Positions 1-11,578 of a DNA stretch of 64,000 nucleotides are shown one piece after another; positions within the stretch are counted from its first letter, which is position 1; every line of letters begins with the position of its first letter. The stretch lies in assembly GCA_019925105.1 (NCBI GenBank), contig JAHGAU010000007.1, positions 310,001 to 374,000 on the forward strand, read 5' to 3'. The translations under genes and the position numbers were made by a program. Under the pieces are notes generated by a model. That model saw only the letters and a program-made list of their open reading frames with translations. It was not told where the DNA came from and searched no databases. Source of the stretch: Niebla homalea. Its lineage: Eukaryota > Ascomycota > Lecanoromycetes > Lecanorales > Ramalinaceae.

Positions 1-1654
1 GTGCAGAGATCCTCCTTCTTCCTCATCAAGCCCCTGGAGCTCCGCGGATGCGTGCGCTTGACTGCCAGCAGTATCGACATCCGTCAAGCCGAGGCCTTTG
101 GGGGCAAAATCGAAGTCTCCCACGCGGTCGATGATGGCCCGACATTCGTCCACGCACTCTCCCGCTATGCGCACACAAGCAGTGGCCGCGTCTGTTAGAG
201 ATTGGCCTTCGCAAGAAACAAAGTCGTCCTCGTCGCCTGGGCTGAGCGGATGAAACATGTTACGCGCGACCTCTGCGAGCTGACTAATTTTAGTATACAT
301 CTGATCGCGTGCCACGTCCAGGGAACTTGAACGTCTCCAATCACGATCCCAGACTTCACTGATCAGGTTCCACAGGTCTCGGCCAGCCTCCACCGCATTT
401 TTGGTATGAACGAGGAGCTGGGATGAAGAGCGGGATGAGATGTTGCATCCAACGAAGTAGCCAAGGTTGGTGAGGAATCTGTCATTTAATGAATGCAGTT
501 TCTCTGATGCCAGGTTCTGCGTGCCAGGATGAACCACGCACGAAGCGCGGTGAGCGACATGACCGGATCCCTGCATTGACAAGGGCCTTATTCCAATCCC
601 GCATGAGTTGTCATCGCCAGGTCGTACAAAGGTTTTGGATGCTCGATTGTACGTTAGACTAGGTGATTGCTCGCCGTCCCTTGCGCTGGCTGGGTTTGCT
701 AGCGCGCTGCGCCGTGTTTCCGCTGCGCTCAAGCTGGTTTGCGGCTCACCGGTGAAGTTGGCCTGGTCGGCAGGCGGCGTGGGAGGTGTTTGATTGTCAT
801 TGGTGGGTTCGCCTGCATGCTGCATATGGTCCTCCCAAACATCCAAAAATCTGACAGCTCGGATGACTGTTTTGAAAGCTTTCAAGACCAACTCATCAAA
901 ATTTACCTCGCAGATAGTATTACGGTCGCGTCCGTTGATCTCCGCTTCCACCGCCTTCTGCGCCTTGACAAACGAGGAGAGATCAGACAACAACGCCCTG
1001 CGGGTCCTGCGAATACCCAGACTTGTTACCACAAGAGGGCACGCGCGGCTCAAACATTGCGTTCGTTCCTGTTGGCCAATTGTTAGCTTCGATCTGAAAG
1101 CCGGGACAATTCAGCATTACCAGCAGACATCGAACACCTGCGACTATTCCACGGACGTAGTCTGAGTTTCGCACGGCGTGGTATTCACCCCGCCTCGCAC
1201 TTGTCTTGACCAAGTCCCAGAATATTGTCAGAGCGCGCATCAACGTGCTGGTTGGTTCATTTTGATAGCCTTCACAGTAGTTCGTGGGAAGCCAGCCCCT
1301 AGCGCCTGATGAAAGCAGGGTGCCATCTGCCCAGCCATTGGTGTGAATAGAATGAACTAGGATTAAATCGCCACTGTTCAACGGTAACGTCACTGTGGAT
1401 GACTCTTCCTCGTACTGTGGGTGGTAGTGGTAGAATGCTCGAAGGTAGACTTGAAAGTCGTTGAAGCTGTGGCCCGTATCACTCGGCGAGAGCGGAGGCG
1501 TCATCTGACCAGCGGATCGATGAACATTGCATGCTGCGTCATGCGTGTTCATTCCACCATCGTCCTGCATTGCTCCTTTATTGGCCTTGTGAATCTGTAG
1601 CGGCGACACATGGACGCTGTTGTGAGATCTCTCGTCCATATTCGCCAATATCAT
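1..1654 (-). CDS. CDC25: Cdc25-type Ras guanine-nucleotide exchange factor, N-terminal part (runs off left edge)
   Basis: Family role: Cdc25 proteins load GTP onto Ras and so feed the cAMP/PKA pathway at the plasma membrane. Only the N-terminal regulatory part lies here; the REM and catalytic RasGEF domains would be beyond position 1. An SH3 domain is visible soon after the start (around LRAFYHYHPQY, GDLILVHSIHTNGWADG and ARGWLPTNYC), followed by the family block FWDLVK...GIVAGVRCLL. The reading frame then breaks. A 52-nt intron at 1069-1120 (donor GTAATG, branch GCTAAC, acceptor AACAG) restores VRCLL-ERTQCLSR...RRTRRALLSDL, a stretch strongly conserved in fungal Cdc25. Exon 2 stays open to the edge and carries the helical middle region (AFKTVIRAVRFLDVW, CVRIAGECVDECRAIIDRVGDFDFAP). 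The start is uncertain: ATGs lie at 1654 and 1639, and an upstream exon is possible. Confidence 0.85.
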
Positions 1655-4600
1655 GCGTCTAACGCTTGTTTGCGACTGGTCATGTATATACGACGATACA
1701 ATCACGTAGACGAATTGTGATATGCCTCCTCTCCGTCTGATTTTGGACTTGGATTATGATACTCCTTCGCCCATGGACATACCCAATATTTGTTTGTATG
1801 AATTAAGGTCGTCGCAGTCAAACTGTCAACTGAAGTCAACAGGCCATTGTTGCAGGCGTGAGCAAGGGTCTCGACTCAGAGGAATGAAAAACAGGCAGGG
1901 CTGTTCAGGAATGCGAGACGTACCATGACCTCACGCAGGGCCTCCTTGAAAGGCGGATTGCATCGAACGATACCCTTGGCTTTTGAATCCGCTGACTTTC
2001 TCTTCCCAATCTTTCCCAATATTATGTATTCTGCGTCGAGCAGGCGTATGAAGTGACAGTCAGGAATGCGGGTGATGGAGTGGAGATGCAGAGCACTGGG
2101 ACTCTGTGAGATGGATAGATCTGCTGGGAAGAAGATGGGTTAGATACAACCAGTCTGATCAGGGGATTCGAGGCTAACAGTCGCTAGCATTAAGAAGAAC
2201 GTCAGGGATCATGGATGGGCTGTTGATCGAAAGCTCCTCCCACGCATCCTAAAAATCGTCCCGAATTTTAATTCTATCCGCTAGTGTGTCCGCTCGCTTG
2301 GTGGGAGCGAAAGAATTCCACTTACATGGATCGGAGTGAATTCCGTTCCTGCACGTGAGCAGGTCTGTTGTTGGCCGGGTACTCAATGGCCTTCGAACTT
2401 TATAATTGCATCGATAATGGTATATAAGGGATTATTTGGAGCGGGAACAGACGAAGGAGGGGGGGGGTTGGAGTGCATTTCTATATTCCAAAGGATTCAC
2501 GTCACTCAGGAGAAGGTACAGATCACCAAATGTTTACTTTCAGAGCTGTTCTGTTCGAAACAAGACCCTTTAAAAGGTTATGCTTAAGTGTCGAATGGCA
2601 GTCGAGGGTGGACTCTCGATACTCCTCCAATTGCCGTACCTGTAGCCTATGAAGGCTACGACACAAGCTTTGGAACGAGTTGGCATTGGCCGGCAAGGAA
2701 TGATAACCACTCATGGAGAACCTTTCAACAAGTCACATTTTCTCCTCACAAGCTTTGCATGACAATAATCCTGCCTCACTTGGCCCAGGCAATTAATCAA
2801 CCATGCTGGTTACTTGTTGCTTGTGGCTGCAGCTTTGCATGACCATTTCTCTTCCAGATAACCTGATCCCTGGGCTCATCACAATTTCTCCGACCTGCCG
2901 CTACCTGCCATTACTTCGCCACTATGATCCTCTCCCCCTGACATCCGTGCACTACGGCCTCCTTGTTGTCTTTTGATTCGCTGCTCAGAACAAGTACAAT
3001 ATTTAATATTGCATTGGGAATTATGCAGACTTCCGACTACTATTAGTACTGCAGCTTTCGCACATCCAGCTCTGGACGTGGATATATGCCAATACCGTTT
3101 GCCGCTTTGATAGGTCCAATCAATAGGAAAGCCCATGGGATACTGGTCGCAAGCTGTCAATCAAGGCAATGGCGTTTGTTCTCCACGTCACGTAGCATCA
3201 AAGGATCAATGCACAGTCGACAGTCCGTCGTCAACGCCGTGTTGAAGTTTCCAGCTCTTTTGGTAAGTGTACTATGGTAAGGTAGTAAACTAGGTAGTAA
3301 TCGTGGGGCGGGTGCTTCGGGGGGAGGGGGGCTACTGATCTTCCCCGGAAAGCATAAAGACTTACGGGCTTCTCTCATCCCCCTAATCCCAATTCATTAT
3401 TCCCAACGAAGTAGTCTGGCCTTCATAGGTATTCCCCAAGTGAGGGAATCTGGATTATCGTTGACTGCATGATCGATGTCGCTGCTGATGCGGCTAACTA
3501 CATATCATCTGTGCTATCTCACCTCCCTCACAAGTCTGCTGGGATTGCTTGGGAACAATGTGATCACTTACAGCTTTTACAGCTAAAGGCTAGACATCAT
3601 TATGACAAGCCTCGCCACAGCTTTGGGTGAGACGTCTGGCAGAATGGTACGAAAGTATGGAGGCCACAAGAAAGCCTTAACAAAGCCTTGGGTGCGAATA
3701 ATTGGTACACGACGCAATACGAGTATACACCAAGCCTTTTCTTGCATGATCATTGATCTTATGCATAATGCGCCAATGCCCAATATAGGCACCTAGGCGC
3801 TTATGCACACATGCAGAGGTATGCAGCTCGTTTGGGATTATGAAGAGAACAATGTAATGAGTCCAGCTAGCCCCTCAGGCGCCAGCCCCAGGTTCATCAT
3901 ACTACATCCGTACTATCAGTGATAATCAACCACCAAAAATTCAAGCAGGTTAGAGGACTAGAACTAGCTTACGGAATATAAAGAGGCTGGTCGATCGAAT
4001 GCTGACAGCGGCTTGCTGCCACTCGGCCCCGTTCTCCGTTTTCCGGGGACATCATCTGCTCCTTTCGTACATCATATTCAAGCACCGTTTGCTCAATCAA
4101 CCAATCACGGCGCGTACAAGTATCACACCCACGATCGCCAGCCAGTGAAAATCAAGTGACATCTGTGGCATGCAGCCAGTCAAAGCATTCGATGTAGGAT
4201 TGACACGGTCCGTTGATATCCTGTGTGCGAGCTTTGCATAATTGCATGATAAGTATCACCGCCACTATATCTTCACGCAAAGGCTTGCTCCTCAGGACGC
4301 CCTAAGGATACGGCTAGCGATCTTCAAGCACTTCCCGATGCGTTGGAAGCTTTAAACCAGATTTACTTCTGTCGTCAATCGTGGGGAACGCGCCCTCTTG
4401 CTCTCTTAGGTTCTGGCTGGCTGGCTGGCTGGCTGGCTGCCCTGCCTGCTGCAGCTATTCCTACTGCCATCGACGATGCTGCTCGCATCACTAGGTATCA
4501 TATCGTAGCCGTAGCCTACAGCATTGAGACTGTGGGGATGCTCTGGACAATACGGATTATCAACCCTTAGTCTCTTGCGAAGGTTTTCCTTGGCATTGAA

Positions 4601-5731
4601 TTCGCCTTCACCATTGCAGATCCTCGAAACAATCAGACCTCCTTACAACCGCTTCAGGGGAATCAATTACATGAAAGCGAAACGTTTCAACCGTGATGGC
4701 ACAGAGTTCAGCATAGCTCCAGGGGCCGGCCATGCCATGGCACGTGCAACAGTACCAGGAAGGGGCAACATTAAAAAGGAGAGAAACCGTATTGAATTTC
4801 GATCATCTTTAATATAACCCATTCAAGACGAGGTACGTATCGATCTTCTCTTGTTTGGGCAATATCCTACCCCACGCCGCTGACCGTTCAGCTCAAATCC
4901 CTTTAAGCTTCAAGTAATTGATCGCCACTTCACGCCGTCGTCCACTCGTCCAAGCGTCTTTATTAGCCTTCTTCATTAACTCTTCACGCCCCAACGTTTG
5001 TTCTAGGAATGCTTCTTGCCCCTCCTAAATCTCGAAGATACCGAGGAGCTCCGATCGGTCTGCAAGTGGGAGCAAAGACGATGGCCCTAGCACAATGATG
5101 CTTAACTAGTATGAGCACCAATCTTGTCTTCGGAATCCCAATCAAGAACCATTTCGAACCGTTCGATTCATGAAAACAGCTGGACCACCTTGGCTGAGGT
5201 CCTTTCCAATGTCGTGTGGATCGCAGTCCTCGTTAGGGCACTTGGCATAGGCTTCCTTAACGAATGGAGAAGACTTGATCTGAGAACTGGTGGTACTCCC
5301 CCTTGAGACCACGAGAGTAGGTGTATGAGCTTTGGACAATGCCAAAGTTATATCCTACCCTTTACAAAGCGTTCCCTTGCGAATGGCTGTGAAACGCTGG
5401 ATTCGGCCTCTTTTTCTTCAATAACCAGTTACACAATCTTTCCATGGTCGTCCAAGGCTTCATGAAACTTCACAGGATCTTCGTGCTTCTTGGACAGCTA
5501 CCAGTATTGTTTCTTTGGATATCAGCAGTTGGCCACGGGCATCGCATGCCCCTTAAAGAAGGAGGGAAGGTATAAGGGGAATGGCTTATGAAAGGAATGT
5601 ACACTGTCGGGTTCATGCAATCGAATCCATTTACTTTGTTTTCAAAGGCATGTTTACTCTCTACAATCGTTTCCTTTTCGTCAACCATACATCAGATCTT
5701 TGACCTAATCAAAAAATCTGTTGAGACGGTA
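1655..5731. other. Gene-poor stretch of about 4 kb
   Basis: I see no convincing gene here. The open frames are short, lack recognisable domains and overlap on both strands. It holds a (CTGG)n tract near 4407-4438, G-runs near 2459-2467 and 3318-3328, and scattered A+T-rich segments. It is probably intergenic DNA holding the divergent promoter side of the Cdc25-like gene and the 3' flank of CIA1. Confidence 0.5.
4407..4438. repeat. (CTGG)n microsatellite
   Basis: The tetranucleotide CTGG is repeated about six times in a row and then grades into CTGCC/CTGCTG. It lies in non-coding DNA and no function is apparent. Confidence 0.85.
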
Positions 5732-7429
5732 TCATATGTCCAGATCCCAGACCTTCACGGCCCCATCGTCTCCCGTAGTCACAATCAATTCCCTTCCATC
5801 CTCGGCAGTGTTGCCACCTCGCATCTGCTGACCCTTTGGTTTCCTTGCCCATGCGACATGGTTGATCTCAAACACCCCATGAGCAGCCTCGACCTGCGCA
5901 ATAATCTTCCAGGTTGCAACATCGGTCAGATCATCCTCCATGTCCGTCGCTTTCCCATTGCTCGTCTGATCATTATCATGCATCTCCGTATCCGCTCCCT
6001 CCTCACCAACAGTCCCCGCAGAAGTGCCATTGAAAGCTGGGACGGCGGGGGAACCATCTTCCCTCCAGCCCTCTTCGTAGACGACCACCCTCCCATCCCC
6101 CCCACAACTCACCACTCGCCCCGACCTCTGACTCCATCCGACAGCATAGATACTCCTCTCATGCACCTTGGGCAAGGTAGTCTCGTGCACCCACTCTTCC
6201 CCAGCATCCCTGCTCCGGATAATACTCATCGGCCTCTGCTTCTCCCTCTCCTTGGGCACCTTCCTCCAAACCCTGACCGTCCCATCATCCGAGCAACTCA
6301 GGAACCTCGGCCCTGCCCTCTCTCTCCTCTCCCTCCACTTCGCTCTCCTCTTCTTCATCCTATTCATCTCCCCATCCTTCGCCATATCCCGCCCATTCCC
6401 CTCCGTCCCTCCATCATCACCACCACGACCATCTCCCTCCAACATCTTCACCCCCTCGACCCCCTCCCACGTGACCCCCCACACCGTGCCCCCGTGCCCC
6501 TGCCCGCGAAACACACACCCCCAATCATCCCCCTCATCCCTCCACACCCGGACCTCATCATCATAGCTCCCACTCAGCAGACACTCCTCCTCCGGGTGCC
6601 AGGCCACGGTCTTGACATCGCCCTCATGCTCCTGCAACACCGCCACGGTCTCGAACTCGGCCTCGTCCCCGCTCCCGACCTCCTCCCAGATCCAAACACT
6701 CTTATCCCGGCTGCACGTGGCCAGCAGGTTGCCGCCCACCGACCACGCGATGCTCTTGACCTCGCTCTCGTGGCCATCCAACACTACCGAGAAATTCCAC
6801 TCCTCCTCGTCATCCTCCTCCTCCTCCTTGTCATCGTCTACACCAGAAGCAGCAGCAGCGACATCGAATGGTGCAGCAGCAGCAGCAGCAGCAGTAGAGG
6901 TGGTGCTGCTGCCGCGGATCCCGTACTCACCCGTCTCGAAGCGGCGCCAGATCCCGACGCTGGCGTCGAAGGAGCCCGTCGCGAGGACGGATTCGCCCTT
7001 GATGATGGAGGTGGGCGGTTTCCAGGCGACGGTGCGGATGGAGCGTTTGTGGCCGCCAGTAATAGTAGATAATAAAGCGGAGGGTGGGGAGGTGTTGGTG
7101 GTGGTGGTGGTGGTTGGGGGGTTGTGATGGGTCGAAGGGTCAGAGGTTGCAGACGTACGAGGCGGGTCGGAGGTTGTAGAGGTATGAGGCGGGTGTGATG
7201 TTGTAGAGGTAGAGCGCGGCTGAGAAGGAGGCAAAGGAAAGGGTAGACAGGTCAGGGAGTAGATCCGTACGGTCTTATCGGCGAAGCAGGTTGCGAGGAT
7301 AGGGAGGGTAGGGTGAGGGGCTGATTGCCACGCGCGGGTCGGATTGGGAGGAATGAAGGTGGTGAGGAGAATGAGACTGGCTGGTGGAGGGTTGGACGTA
7401 GTGGTGGTGGTCGGTGCCGCGGTGGACAT
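5732..7429 (-). CDS. CIA1: Cytosolic iron-sulfur protein assembly protein CIA1 (CIAO1-like WD40 propeller)
   Basis: Single-exon gene of 565 aa. CIA1 is the WD40 scaffold of the CIA targeting complex, which hands Fe-S clusters from the assembly machinery to cytosolic and nuclear apoproteins. Successive WD repeats are visible: PILATCFADKTVRIYS, GHKRSIRTVAWKP...LATGSFDASVGIWRR, GHESEVKSIAWS...LLATCSRDKSVWIWEE, HEGDVKTVAWHP..CLLSGSYDDEVRVWRD, FLSCSDDGTVRVWRK, VVSCGGDGRVVVYEE and LIVTTGDDGAVKVWDLDI at the very C-terminus. It is longer than the roughly 330-residue yeast protein because low-complexity loops (Ser/Thr/Pro-rich, poly-Thr, a poly-Ala run after about residue 155, and an acidic DDKEEEEDDEEE stretch) are inserted between blades. 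The GCA and GGT trinucleotide runs near 6850-6905 and 7088-7112 encode these tracts. The start is the ATG at 7429, in a Thr-rich leader. Confidence 0.95.
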   Translation of the reverse strand: MSTAAPTTTTTSNPPPASLILLTTFIPPNPTRAWQSAPHPTLPILATCFADKTVRIYSLTCLPFPLPPSQPRSTSTTSHPPHTSTTSDPPRTSATSDPSTHHNPPTTTTTTNTSPPSALLSTITGGHKRSIRTVAWKPPTSIIKGESVLATGSFDASVGIWRRFETGEYGIRGSSTTSTAAAAAAAPFDVAAAASGVDDDKEEEEDDEEEWNFSVVLDGHESEVKSIAWSVGGNLLATCSRDKSVWIWEEVGSGDEAEFETVAVLQEHEGDVKTVAWHPEEECLLSGSYDDEVRVWRDEGDDWGCVFRGQGHGGTVWGVTWEGVEGVKMLEGDGRGGDDGGTEGNGRDMAKDGEMNRMKKRRAKWRERRERAGPRFLSCSDDGTVRVWRKVPKEREKQRPMSIIRSRDAGEEWVHETTLPKVHERSIYAVGWSQRSGRVVSCGGDGRVVVYEEGWREDGSPAVPAFNGTSAGTVGEEGADTEMHDNDQTSNGKATDMEDDLTDVATWKIIAQVEAAHGVFEINHVAWARKPKGQQMRGGNTAEDGRELIVTTGDDGAVKVWDLDI

Positions 7430-7883
7430 TTGCGTGGCAAGGGGGGGAAATGCGGGGAACGAGGAAGTATTTGGGTCGAGGAGATAAGAGCTCGCATGGA
7501 ATATTCAGGTATCAAGACCGTGAAGATGCCATGGCGTAGGTGTAATAGGAAATCAAACCAGTATAGTCTCATCTGCGCGTGGGTTTAGAAGATTTTCTCA
7601 CAGGATGACGTAGGTAAATAGATGAGGCAAAGAAAACCATCCGAGGAGACGCTTCTCAATTCTTCTCTGATGTTAGCAATTAAGATTTTGTTGGAGCTAC
7701 TCAATACACTAGGTCTCTGCTCTCTTTGAGTCGCCACAAGGTACGCCGAATATACTGACAAATGGTATCCCTACGAATGCTACGTCGCTCAAACCTGTCC
7801 CATGCTCCATTCCTATCCCCACAGTAGCAACCACCCAGCAAGCTTTCGCGCTCAAATGGTGCATTGCGCAATCATTATAGTCA
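7430..7883. other. Intergenic region between CIA1 and the MHYT gene
   Basis: About 450 nt holding the CIA1 promoter (minus strand) and the 3' flank of the MHYT-domain gene (also minus). I see no gene. The short frames on both strands lack recognisable content. Confidence 0.5.
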
Positions 7884-10755
7884 TTATGAACGTATCCCGC
7901 GATCTTGCTTGGTGAGAGCGAATAATCTCTCCACAAAGGATTCTTGCTCAATCTCATTCGCGCTCGTACTCGCTCCGGCACCCTCAGCTGTGTGTATGGA
8001 GTGGGCAGTGTCCGGGCAAGAGGATATACTGCCCAATTCGATAGTTGTCTCGCTCTTGACCCTTGTAGGGCTCGTAGGCTCTTCGCTGATGGAGACGCGG
8101 ACTAGGTTCTTCTCAGAGGTATTTTCGGGTTGAGTATATAAAGCTGCGCGAGCGCGGGACCATCGCGTGAAGCCAGGAGATAGCGACTCTCGGTTGGCAA
8201 AGTCGCTCCTTTTGAGGATCGAAGAGCGCTGGCTTGAGCTTCTGTTGTGTGAATTCCTCGAGTCTGCCTCAACTTCGACCGCCAATTCGCGGCGGATTTT
8301 ATTTGAAAAGACGTGGATATCAGGATTGCCCTCGTACGTGTGCTGCTGTGTCATATGAGACGTGAGGGGGGTAAACTCGAAATGCTCGTTGGTGTAAGAG
8401 CTCGAATGGGCGTCAGTGAACACCCTGAAAGCGATGACGAAAGCATCCCCAGGGGTTGTAGGCGAGGAGCGGGACAGTGATCGAAATTGCTGAGCGACTA
8501 GTCTGGCTTGCTGGAAGAAAGGGTCGTCAATTTCTGCAATCAGGACGCTCAATTGGCCGTGCAGATGTGTCGTGAATTCTTTATCAGTATCGTCAAGGAA
8601 GTGAAATCTGTTCTCCAGCCCGTCCAGACATTTGGCAACCGTCCAGTCGTTCATTTTCAAGAGGACGTTCATCTGCGATCGCGTGAGGTTCTGTTCAGCA
8701 GCGTTAGCGATGACATACCGCTTGAGGCGCATCTACAGAAGGGAGCGCTCATAATAGAGCGCCATATGCAAGTATGATTGTGCACAATTCAGGCGGGACA
8801 ATCTCCAGGCTGTCAAGCTAGCAACATGGGACAAGTTTTACTCACTTCTTTCGTTATGGGAACAGATGGCATCAGGTTGTGAGCGTTCTTCCTAACCAGG
8901 ACATGGAAGCCTCCGTGGTAGAATGGACGAAGGGCAAAGCATGCCAAATGAACGCCAGCATCCAGGATCTTCGTCTCTCGCACAAAGGCCTCCATCTTAC
9001 GCAAGCGCTGCAAGATCTCTTCACGCTCGACTTGCATGCTTCGAGCTATCTTCTCTGCAACATTTTGAGGTTCAGCAAAGCTATACCCTGCTGCTCGAAG
9101 ATGGGTTCTTTCCTCTACTAGCAGAACGCGTCGGACAGTGAAGAGAGCTTGGCCTCGACCGATCGTCAAAGGAAGAACGCCTGAACCGCTCTCGAGATCA
9201 TTCACACGAGGACGGCGCAACCTTCTCAGAAGGCTCTTGCCTTTGACTCGAGTGCCTGTGCTCATTATATCGTCATAGAGAATCCCAACATTTGTCAAGG
9301 GCTCCGCAATCGAATCCGCCAATTCATGGGCGGCTCGGCAGAAAAGAATCTTGAACAAGTACCTATAGTCTTCCTCAGGAGTGATACCGGCCAGCGAATC
9401 AGCACGAACAGGCGCTCGCACACGCTTCTTAGACTGAGAGACTCGAGTTTGTTCCATGATACCTTGATCATCGGGTCAGCAAAAGATTGATCCGATGGTT
9501 TTGGTCAAGGCTTGTGAGTGATCAAACAATCTGACACACTGCCGACGGAGGAAGAATCCACTCTTATGCGATGGGAAACATGAGGCATACCTGGTAAGAC
9601 ATCTGAAACAGCTGACCATGATCTAGAAGCGCGAAATACCCAGGAGAAGATTGGATGGTTTGTGTCGAAAACATCTTCAAAAGCCTAGACATTGTTGGCT
9701 TTAGCTTGAGCTTATCAACGAGAGAACTCCCACTTACACGTCCAGAGAAGGACTCTGTGATCTTACGAGAGGGTACCAGGCCATCTGCGTCGACCATGAC
9801 TTTCCCGTTCTCGTTGAATATGATACATGCCAAAACGACTTGCTGTGCCTTGTTTGCGGACCTATTCCTTGATCTTTGACCTAGGAAGACCAGGAGCAAT
9901 AGTACCATGCACGCGCTGATTGCCTGAAACGCTTTCGTTAGTCTGAGGAGTAATTGGGCAAAAAGCATGATCTCACCAGGCATATCACCGTTGTTACAAC
10001 ATGCTCTCGAGACAAGCCGGCGTTTTCACCCGAGTTGAAGTTCTTCAAGCGATATCGGGTCCCGGCAGAGGCACAGTAATGCATCCCACACACTGCTGTT
10101 GCCAGTAGTACAGCGGAACCTCCTCTTCTCAAGGCGGTGTTGGTCCATTTTGCTTTGGACTGAAAGAAAATACGCAACGCCACCATGCTCGCAAAGATGG
10201 CGATCAGTGCCGAGCCAATCACAAATCGAGGGTAATAAACGGAGGTGTAATTGTTGATGCCTCCTTGACCCATGTAATGCATTCCGCAGATTGCAGAGCC
10301 CATGAAGAAGCCGCCAATGAAGGTTCCAGACCAAGTCACAATCTCCGTCACACTGAAGAAGTAAAAGGCCAACATGACCCCGAACACGGCTAGGAAGAAT
10401 GAACCGGCTGTGTAGTCTGGGGAATATTCAATCTGAAGGTCAAAGTCACCCCCATCAATGTCAATGGCCCGATTTCCCAGGTAGTGCATGGACCAAATGG
10501 CGACACCGCCCATCAGAATGGCAGCGCTGACCATCAGGAACCTTGGAGTGGTCAGTAGAGGGTCGATATAGGATTCGAGGAGGGGCTGGTCTACCAGTTA
10601 TGATACCCATGCATCCCGGTCCTCCTATGTAAGATCTCCAGAGTAGACCAGGATCCAGTAAGACTGATGAGATACGACAACGCGATGTAGCCAGGAATGT
10701 AAGTGTAGGGAACATAATGACCGATCATAGAGGTGTGGTCATGTATGGGGATCAT
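7884..10755 (-). CDS. MHYT-domain integral membrane signalling protein (six exons, 823 aa)
   Basis: MHYT domains are multi-helix membrane modules proposed to sense oxygen, CO or NO through bound metal. Fungal members carry a long cytosolic tail instead of the bacterial output domains. The start is the ATG at 10755 (MIPIHDHTSM...YIPGYIALSYLISLTGSW). Repeated metal-ligand motifs are MHYLGN, MHYMGQ and MHYCAS, spaced by hydrophobic helices. Exons: 10595-10755, 9977-10541, 9738-9923, 9591-9684, 8846-9462 and 7884-8732. Introns of 53, 53, 53, 128 and 113 nt have good GT/AG ends, and the phases are consistent throughout. Joining the exons restores family blocks such as HNW-FLMVSAAILMGG, SNKAQ-type ANKAQQVVLACIIFNENGK, ESFSGR-AFEDVFDTNHPIFSW and ELADSIAEPLTNVGILYDDI. 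The tail ends in a Ser-rich segment. The exon 5/6 junction is the least certain. Confidence 0.88.
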
Positions 10756-11578
10756 CCTTGCGACGTCGACGTTCAGGCTTGGTCAGCATGGTAGGAAGGA
10801 CGGATGGCTGATCACTTAAATCGGACGCACGGGCAAGACAGCGACAAGGTTCGACGTGGTGTTGGAAAGACTCGGGGCAGATTGGGACCGTTCTCTCTGG
10901 TGGGGTTGCAGTGGCGTTAAGCCATGAAGCTTTTCAGATGGCTGGACGCTCCAAAGCATGAGGACTCGGCACGTCTCTATCGGAAACAAGACTTGGGGAC
11001 TGTATTGTATGCAAAGGAACGTGGTTATGACTTGTTGCGAGGTAATAAGAATAAAACATATACAATCTTTGTTTTGATGAGGTCCTTATGGATTTGGAAA
11101 ATGGGCTAGTTTGGAGGCCAGATTTGGAAGCGACGGTCTACCTAGCCAGAGCACATGGCCATTTCATTCGAAAGAGACTGATATAACATCTCACCTTTGC
11201 TGAGCTAAAGATAAGAGACTTAGGATCCTCATAATCCGTTGCTCGTGAGATGACCGTCCTTTGACGCTCTTCAATTCACTACGCACGAAATCAAGCACAA
11301 GGTTTTAGAGTTACCCAGCAGCATGGAGTCTTCATGTCGTGCTCGGGCAGGAAATCGCCGAAAAGGATGAAAGGTGATCTACCGAAGTTAGGACAGTGAG
11401 TTTGTTCGAGACTGACTTCAACTCTCAACGCCACCTATCCCAGCAATGCGGCACGGCGGCGCGGCCTGATTGGTCCGTCAAACGCGCCCATCATAATTAC
11501 ACGCCATCTTTCTTCAGTATCGAATTTGAGCGTCTGTCGTTGAAAGATTAGTGAGACGGGTCATCAGCTTTCGCAATC
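10756..11578. other. Divergent intergenic region (MHYT gene / RTT106)
   Basis: About 820 nt separating two divergently transcribed genes, so it likely holds both promoters. No gene or repeat is evident. An open frame at 10924-11109 has no recognisable content. Confidence 0.5.

Noticed and set aside
5588..7072. 494-codon open frame on the plus strand
   Set aside because: It is antisense to CIA1; its Pro/Leu/His-rich content follows from CIA1 codon use, and no domain is seen.
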